From contig CAVXML010000011.1 of assembly GCA_963763015.1 (NCBI GenBank), forward strand, positions 310,001 through 374,000: 64,000 nt of DNA, given 5' to 3'. Shown piece by piece: positions 58,996 to 64,000 of the stretch (position 1 is the stretch's first letter; each line of letters opens with the position of its first letter). Source of the DNA: Fodinibacter sp963763015. Its GTDB lineage: Bacteria > Actinomycetota > Actinomycetes > Actinomycetales > Dermatophilaceae. A program made the position numbers and the translations under genes. Below the pieces are notes generated by a model. The model was not told where the DNA came from. It worked only from the letters and a program-made list of their open reading frames with translations, and made no database searches.

Positions 58996-60675
58996 ATGAC
59001 CGACGTGCTGCCCGACCTCTTCCTCGTCCCCGAGGAGCGCGACAACGTCCACACCAGGATCGACGACCACCTGGAGGACGGCGCCGCGTGGAGCGTCGGG
59101 AACCACGTGCGGCCGCTGGTGCACGGTCGTCCCTACTTCGCCGAGCTGCACGAGCGGATCACCGCGATGGGGGAGGGCGACCTCCTCTTCTTCGTCGACT
59201 GGCGGGGTGATCCCGACCAGCAGCTGACCGACGACCCCGGCGCCACCGTCTCCGCCACCTTCGCCGCCGCGGCACGTCGGGGCGCCGACGTGCGAGGGCT
59301 GCTGTGGCGCTCGCACTGGCGGCGCCTCGGCTTCCACTCCCACAAGGCGCGCTACCTGGGGCTGGAGATCGAGGAGGCCGGCGGGCAGTGCCTGCGAGAC
59401 ATGCGGGTGCGCACCGCGGGGTCGCACCACCAGAAGTTCGTCGTGCTCCGCCACCGCGACGACCCGTCACGGGACATCGCGTACCTCGGCGGGATCGACC
59501 TCTGCCACAGCCGGCGCGACGGCATCGAGCACGACGGGGACGTGCAGCGCGTGGAGATGCCGCAGGTGTTCGGCCCGCGCCCGCCCTGGCACGACGTCCA
59601 CTGTGCCATCACCGGCCCGGCGGTCTTCGACGTGGAGACCGTCTTCCGCGAGCGGTGGGAGGACTCGACGCCACTGACGCTCAACCCCGGTCGTCTGCTG
59701 TCGAGCGTGAGCCAGGGCGAGGACCTCAGCCCCCGCCCTCTGCCCGAGCAGGCGCCTCCACCGCCGCCCCCCTCCGAGGCGTGTGAGGCGGTGCAGATTC
59801 TTCGCACCTACCCGGCGATCCTGCCCAAGGGCTACGACTTCGCACCGAACGGCGAGCGCAGCGTGGCCCACGGCAACGCCAAGGCGGTGAGGCACGCCCG
59901 TCGCCTCATCTACCTCGAGGACCAGTACCTGTGGTCCGAGGAGGTGGGCCGGCACTTCGGCAACGCCCTGCGGGACAACCCGGAGCTGCACCTCATCGCC
60001 GTGATCCCGATCGTCCCCGACGTCGACGGCCCGTTCACGGCGCCCGCCGAGCTCTACGGTCGCAAGCTGGCGATGGACCTCCTGCTCGAGGCGGGGGGCG
60101 ACCGGGTGGCCGTGTACGGCCTCACGAACGAGGCCGGCTACCCGATCTACGTGCACTCCAAGGTCTGCGTCATCGACGACGTGTGGACCAGCGTCGGCTC
60201 TGACAACTTCAACCGCCGCTCGTGGACGAGCGACTCCGAGATCGCCGCAGCCATCCAGGACGTCCGGGTCGACAGCCGTGAGGGTTCTGCCCCGCGAGAC
60301 GCCTTCGCGCTGCGGATGAGGCGCGAGCTCGTCGCCGAGCACGTGGGCATCCACCCCGACGACGTCCCCGACGACCCGCAGGGGGTGTGGGACCTCATGG
60401 CGGCCTGCGCCACCGCCCTCGACGACTGGTACGCGGGCGGCGGCAGCCTCCGCCGCCGCCACCTCCCGCGCCCCAAGGCCCCGCTCAAGGGCACCGCGGT
60501 CCGGTGGCGTCGGCGGTCCGGCGGGGCCGTCGGTGCGGCGGGGGAGGACCGGCCCCCGGGGCGGCTCCGGCGGGTCTCGCCGCCGCAGCTCAGCCGGGCC
60601 CAGCTCCTGTGGACCTCTCGCTTCTACGGTGTGGTCGACCCCGACGGCACCCTCGGCCGCGACGACGAGATCTGA
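58996..60675 (+). CDS. Phospholipase D-like protein
   Basis: A 559-residue PLD-superfamily protein with two catalytic HxK motifs: HHQKFVVLRHRDD (His145, Lys147) and VHSKVCVIDD (near residues 388-397). Between them are LGGIDLCHSRRDG and a Pro-rich linker (PEQAPPPPPPSEA), and later YLEDQYLW and SDNFNRRSWTSDSEI. It has no signal peptide, so it is probably cytoplasmic or membrane-peripheral and acts on phospholipid head groups or similar phosphodiesters. The ATG at 58996 is chosen by family start. The ribosome site is weak. Confidence 0.9.
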   Translation: MTDVLPDLFLVPEERDNVHTRIDDHLEDGAAWSVGNHVRPLVHGRPYFAELHERITAMGEGDLLFFVDWRGDPDQQLTDDPGATVSATFAAAARRGADVRGLLWRSHWRRLGFHSHKARYLGLEIEEAGGQCLRDMRVRTAGSHHQKFVVLRHRDDPSRDIAYLGGIDLCHSRRDGIEHDGDVQRVEMPQVFGPRPPWHDVHCAITGPAVFDVETVFRERWEDSTPLTLNPGRLLSSVSQGEDLSPRPLPEQAPPPPPPSEACEAVQILRTYPAILPKGYDFAPNGERSVAHGNAKAVRHARRLIYLEDQYLWSEEVGRHFGNALRDNPELHLIAVIPIVPDVDGPFTAPAELYGRKLAMDLLLEAGGDRVAVYGLTNEAGYPIYVHSKVCVIDDVWTSVGSDNFNRRSWTSDSEIAAAIQDVRVDSREGSAPRDAFALRMRRELVAEHVGIHPDDVPDDPQGVWDLMAACATALDDWYAGGGSLRRRHLPRPKAPLKGTAVRWRRRSGGAVGAAGEDRPPGRLRRVSPPQLSRAQLLWTSRFYGVVDPDGTLGRDDEI

Positions 60676-60717
60676 CCGGTCGAGCGCGGGGCCCTGGGCC
60701 GAGATCCGGAGCCGGGC

Positions 60718-61263
60718 TCAGCGAGAGCGCCGTGGCGCCGGTGCCGACGCGACGAAGCCCTCGGCCTGGGTTCCCTCGTCGGCGACCCGGACGCCGTACC
60801 GGTAGGAGAGCTTGCCGCCCAGCCACCCCGAGGCGCCGACCAGCGCCAGGGCGACGACGGAGAGGATGAGGGCGGTGGTGCTGACGTCGTCGTAGCCCTG
60901 TGACCGGCGCACGCCCAGGTTCACGGCGTACAGCAGCACCACGACGACGTTGATGGCCATGTGCGTGAGCCCGGTGGCGAAGGCCCGCGTTCCACGGGCG
61001 ATCGTGGAGAGGTCGATGGCACCGAACACCGCCGCGGCCAGTGCCCCGACCAGCCCGATGCCGATGAGCCAGGCCGATCCGGTGGCGAAGGCCTCCGGAC
61101 GGTCACCGAGCGTGGCCGTGAGGTCGAAGACGATGCTCGAGGTCCAGGCGCCGATGGGGATGGTGACGAGGATCGGGTGGACCGGATGGCCGTACAGCCC
61201 GGACACCCGGCTCCGGGGGTGCTTGGCGCGGTGCATCGACGAGACGGTCGGTGTGGGGTCCAT
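60718..61263 (-). CDS. DUF2231 family membrane protein
   Basis: A 181-residue protein with four membrane helices. The signature GLYGHPVHPILVTIPIGAWT is followed by STALSWLIGIGLVGALAA-type helices, HMAINVVVVLLYAVNLGVR and LALVGASGWLGGKLSYRYGV. The histidines of HPVHP and the later His are conserved in the family, which may bind heme or metal. GAAGGA precedes the ATG at 61263 by 6 bases. Confidence 0.88.
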   Translation of the reverse strand: MDPTPTVSSMHRAKHPRSRVSGLYGHPVHPILVTIPIGAWTSSIVFDLTATLGDRPEAFATGSAWLIGIGLVGALAAAVFGAIDLSTIARGTRAFATGLTHMAINVVVVLLYAVNLGVRRSQGYDDVSTTALILSVVALALVGASGWLGGKLSYRYGVRVADEGTQAEGFVASAPAPRRSR

Positions 61264-61399
61264 GGCTGGTCCTTCGCTGCTCGAGGGGAGTCGACGGACG
61301 GTGCTGCGGCATGTCCGTACCCGTTCGGGTCATCCCGGAAGCGAGCGTCGAGGGGGGCCGCCTTGCGCCGGGCAGCGTTCGTTGCTTGGGTTTGGTCGC

Positions 61400-61939
61400 A
61401 TGGCGTTCGACGGCATGTGGGCCAGGCCCGGGACCGATCCGAGAGGAGCCCTCCGCACCGGCCGCGGCGAGAAGGCGGTGCTGGAGGCGTACCTGGACCG
61501 CTATCGGATGACGGTCGAGCTCAAGTGCGAGGACCTCACGCCTGAGCAGCTCGCGACCCGGTCGGTGCCGCCGTCCACCCTCTCGCTGCTCGGGCTGGTC
61601 CGCCACCTCGCGCGGGTCGAGCACTCATGGACCCGGCGGGTCCTCGAGGGGCAGGCAGAGCTGCCGAGGCTGTACCGCACCGACGACGAGCCGGACCTCG
61701 ACTTCGACGGTGCGGTCGCCGACCCGTCGGTGGTCGCCGACGCATGGGACACCTGGCGTCGGGAGGTGTCGCACGCCCGGGAGGTCTACGCGAACCTCGA
61801 CCTCGACGCGCGCGCGGAGGTCCACGGCGAGGAGGTGGAGGTCCGCGACATCGTCGTGCACCTCGTCGAGGAGTACGCCCGCCACGCCGGCCACGCCGAC
61901 CTCCTCCGTGAGTGCATCGACGGCCGCACCGGTCAGTGA
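61400..61939 (+). CDS. DinB-family (DUF664) protein
   Basis: A 179-residue four-helix-bundle protein. It includes GEKAVLEAYLDRYRMTVELK, LSLLGLVRHLARVEHSWTRR and IVVHLVEEYARHAGHADLLR. The three histidines expected to bind a metal are in VRHLARVEHSW and YARHAGH. Relatives include mycothiol-dependent transferases in actinobacteria, so a thiol-transfer role is possible. The start is ATG 61400, with no clear ribosome site. It is divergent from DUF2231 by 136 bases that hold no other feature. Confidence 0.88.
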   Translation: MAFDGMWARPGTDPRGALRTGRGEKAVLEAYLDRYRMTVELKCEDLTPEQLATRSVPPSTLSLLGLVRHLARVEHSWTRRVLEGQAELPRLYRTDDEPDLDFDGAVADPSVVADAWDTWRREVSHAREVYANLDLDARAEVHGEEVEVRDIVVHLVEEYARHAGHADLLRECIDGRTGQ

Positions 61940-62066
61940 CCGGGGGACGGTCGCGGCATCCGCACCGTCACCGCGATGCCGGCAGGCACCGCCCGCTGTG
62001 GGAGCCTTGGACGACGCGTCCAGCGGCAGCCGCCGCACCCCAGCGACACCCTCCGGAGGACCCTGC

Positions 62067-63302
62067 GTGCCCGTGACCCCGGCCACCGACTTCCGCCCGG
62101 TCATCCTCGGCGGTGACATCACGGCCTACAGCCTCGTCCGCACGTTCCACGAGGCGTACGGCGTGCGGCCCCTCGTCGTGAACATGACCGACGGAGGGCC
62201 GATCGCGCTGTCCCGGGTCTGCGAGCACGTCTACGTGCCCGGCCTCGAGGACGCGGACGTCTTCGTCGACGCGCTCGAGAGGGTGGGCCGGGAGCACCAG
62301 CGACCCGGGGTGCCGCTCCTCCTGGTGGCCGCGGGCGACTGGTACGTCCGGATGATCATCGAGAACACGGAGCGGCTGGGCCGGCTCTTCACCATTCCCT
62401 ACATCGACCAGCCGCTGCTCGACGTCATCGTGCGCAAGGACCGGTTCTACGGCATCCTCGACGAGGTCGGCGTGCCCTACCCGACGACGGTCGTCGTGGA
62501 CATGTCGAGGGACCTCGGCGAGGAGCACGACCTCCCCTTCGGCTTCCCGGTCGTCATGAAGCCGGCCGACAGCGCGCTGCACCACTACGCGAGCTACCCG
62601 GGCAAGAAGAAGGTGTTCATCCTCGACAGCCGCGAGGAGCTCGACGACGCCCTCGCCCGCGTGCGGGCCTCGAACTACGACGGCAACTTCCTGCTCCAGG
62701 AGTTCATCCCGGGCGACGACACGAACATGCGGGTGCTCACGTGCTACTCCGACCGGCACGGAGTGGTTCGCTTCGGTGCCGTCGGCCACGTCCTCCTCGA
62801 GGAGCACCACCCCCTCGCGATCGGCAACCCGTGCGTCATCATCACCACGGAGATCGACGAGGTCGTCGAGCAGGCGAAGCGCTTCCTCGAGCACGTCGGG
62901 TACGTCGGGTTCTCCAACTTCGACCTCAAGTACGACCGCCGCGACGGGACGCTGAAGTTCTTCGAGATCAACGTGCGCCTCGGCCGGAGCAACTTCTACG
63001 TGACGGCCGGCGGCAACAACGTCTCCGAGTGGTACGTGCGGGACTGGGTTCGCGGGGAGGACATGGAGGGGCTGACCATCGCGCGGGGCGAGCACCTCTT
63101 CAGCTTCGTCCCCAAGTACGTCGTCAAGCGATACGTGCTCGACCCGGCGCTCCGCGACAGGGCCCTGCGGTTGATGAAGGCGGGGCGGGCCAGCGACCCC
63201 AACTGGTACGGACCCGACCTCACCCTCAAGCGCCGCGCGTACAACGTCGCCTACCACGTCAACCAGGTGCGCAAGTTCCGCGAGCACTTCGTCGCCCGAT
63301 GA
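62067..63302 (+). CDS. ATP-grasp carboxylate-amine ligase, D-aspartate-ligase-like
   Basis: A 411-residue ATP-grasp enzyme. It opens DFRPVILGGDITAYSLVRTF, closely like the start of the enterococcal D-aspartate ligase. The ATP-binding region has VRKDRFYGILDEVGVPYPTT, FPVVMKPADSALHHYASYPG and LLQEFIPGDDTNMRVLTCYS, with metal ligands in FFEINVRLGRSNFYVTAGG. Such ligases add a D-amino acid to the epsilon-amine of the stem-peptide lysine (or equivalent). The next gene, an Asp/Glu racemase, overlaps by 4 bases. The GTG has GGAGGA 6 bases upstream. Confidence 0.88.
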   Translation: MPVTPATDFRPVILGGDITAYSLVRTFHEAYGVRPLVVNMTDGGPIALSRVCEHVYVPGLEDADVFVDALERVGREHQRPGVPLLLVAAGDWYVRMIIENTERLGRLFTIPYIDQPLLDVIVRKDRFYGILDEVGVPYPTTVVVDMSRDLGEEHDLPFGFPVVMKPADSALHHYASYPGKKKVFILDSREELDDALARVRASNYDGNFLLQEFIPGDDTNMRVLTCYSDRHGVVRFGAVGHVLLEEHHPLAIGNPCVIITTEIDEVVEQAKRFLEHVGYVGFSNFDLKYDRRDGTLKFFEINVRLGRSNFYVTAGGNNVSEWYVRDWVRGEDMEGLTIARGEHLFSFVPKYVVKRYVLDPALRDRALRLMKAGRASDPNWYGPDLTLKRRAYNVAYHVNQVRKFREHFVAR

Positions 63303-64000
63303 CGCGCGGCGGTCGTGGCGCGCGCGACGAGCCGGTGGGCGTGCTCGGTGGTCTCGGCCCCTCCGCGACGGTGCACTTCCTGGGCCGGGTCGTCGCCCTC
63401 ACGGATGCCGTGCGCGACCAGGACCACCTCGACCTCCTCGTGTGGCAGCACGGCAGCATCCCCGACCGCACGGCCTTCCTCATGGGCAGGGGCGAGAGCC
63501 CGGAGCCGGCCCTCGTCGCGGATGCCGTCGCCCTCGAGCGAGCGGGTGCCCGCTTCATCGCGATCCCGTGCAACACCGCGGTCGTCTGGGTCGAGAGCAT
63601 GCGGGCCGCCGTGGGCATCGAGGTGCTCGACACGGTCGTCGAGACCGTGGCCGCCACCCGGGCCGCGGTGCCGGGCCTGAGCCGCCTCGGCGTTCTCGCC
63701 ACCGACGGCACGCTCCGCGCCGGCACGTACACCGCGGCCGCCGAGGCGGTGGATGTCGAGGTGGTCCTTCCCACTCCGGAGGTGCAGCGCGAGGTCATGG
63801 CGACCATCTACGACGGGGTCAAGGCCGGCGCACCGGTGCCTCGGGAGCGCTTCGACGCCTTGGTGGACCACCTGCGCGAGCGCGGGGCTCAGGCCATTGC
63901 CCTGGGCTGCACCGAGCTGTCGGTCCTGGCGGAGGATCTCGGGGTCGACGACCCACACGTCGTGGACTCCATCGACGCCCTCGCCCGCCGCGTCCTCGTG
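63299..64000 (+). CDS. Aspartate/glutamate racemase, truncated by the window end
   Basis: A reading frame open from ATG 63299 (overlapping the ligase stop, ATGA) to the window end, 234 codons, with perhaps a few residues missing. It shows PVGVLGGLGPSATVHFLGRV and DLLVWQHGSIPDRTAFLMG. The two catalytic cysteines are Cys91 in AIPCNTAVVW and Cys204 in LGCTELSVLA. It is a PLP-independent racemase. With the ligase it would supply D-Asp (or D-Glu) for peptidoglycan. The pairing is like that of D-Asp ligase and racemase in Enterococcus faecium. Confidence 0.92.
   Translation, partial: MTRGGRGARDEPVGVLGGLGPSATVHFLGRVVALTDAVRDQDHLDLLVWQHGSIPDRTAFLMGRGESPEPALVADAVALERAGARFIAIPCNTAVVWVESMRAAVGIEVLDTVVETVAATRAAVPGLSRLGVLATDGTLRAGTYTAAAEAVDVEVVLPTPEVQREVMATIYDGVKAGAPVPRERFDALVDHLRERGAQAIALGCTELSVLAEDLGVDDPHVVDSIDALARRVLV

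Noticed and set aside
59467..60462. A 331-codon minus-strand frame within the phospholipase D-like gene
   Set aside because: Antisense shadow. The sense frame holds both HxK motifs.

Overview
The window is a chromosomal segment of a very high-GC (about 70%) actinobacterium. Gene density is high, GTG starts are common, and stop/start overlaps such as ATGA and GTGA recur. Many genes have a TANNNT-like -10 hexamer only 5-8 bp before the start codon, which is the pattern of leaderless transcription. Gene content (SigK/RskA with a fasciclin lipoprotein, SCP-like protein near purF, actinobacterial xylose isomerase, DUF5063 next to recR, HerA-like DUF853 ATPase) fits Micrococcales, perhaps an Intrasporangiaceae-like genus. 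The family assignment is inference. No phage, insertion sequence, CRISPR array or replication origin is seen, and no stretch over 300 bases lacks a feature.

Layout. 1-9 kb: single-chain purL, small enzymes (two VOC proteins, a DHFR-like reductase, an HNH protein), a spermidine-synthase-like protein, an SCP-like protein and an LLM flavin oxidoreductase. 8.9-11.4 kb: a fasciclin-sigK-rskA operon bracketed by two copies of a palindromic repeat. 11.4-17.6 kb: a frameshifted molybdopterin oxidoreductase, purF, a PH-domain protein, upp, tadA and tRNA-Ser(CGA). 17.6-26.2 kb: a DUF6328 protein and a large pyruvate:ferredoxin oxidoreductase (frameshifted) overlapping a fused NfnAB-like flavoprotein. 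26.4-29.4 kb: a BrkB/YihY membrane protein, a YdeI-like protein, a second DHFR-like reductase, rifampin ADP-ribosyltransferase and a decayed acetyltransferase remnant. 29.4-38 kb: a sugar locus with ROK repressor, divergent ABC importer (ATPase, permease, binding lipoprotein), Gfo/Idh/MocA dehydrogenase, sugar isomerase/epimerase and xylose isomerase. 38-47.5 kb: a CHAD protein, a LytR_C protein, a small conserved protein, HerA-like ATPase, AEC transporter, AraC regulator, propionyl-CoA synthetase-like ligase, a hydrolase and tRNA-Ser(GGA). 47.6-54 kb: the SRP RNA, a DsbA-like protein with a Cys-rich tail, dnaX, plsC, DUF5063, recR and an FAD oxidoreductase. 54-58 kb: lysC, an Asd-like protein without the catalytic cysteine, and a PPi-type phosphofructokinase. 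58-64 kb: DUF427, a phospholipase D-like protein, DUF2231, DinB, and an ATP-grasp D-aspartate-ligase-like enzyme followed by an Asp/Glu racemase cut by the window end.

Functional links. purL, purF, upp and tadA are nucleotide and tRNA housekeeping. dnaX, recR and the SRP RNA are replication, repair and secretion housekeeping. The PFOR-Nfn pair probably moves electrons between pyruvate, ferredoxin and NAD(P)H. The sugar locus looks like a complete regulated import and oxidation-isomerisation pathway, possibly through 3-keto sugars. The terminal pair probably makes D-Asp and attaches it to peptidoglycan stems.

Most notable: the Cys-to-Ala Asd homologue fused in operon to lysC, the palindromic repeats around the sigK operon, the tandem CTAG-centred palindromes upstream of recR, the heavy enrichment of the octamer CGGCATCC/GGATGCCG in all frames, and two genes that become intact after removal of one base in a G/C run.
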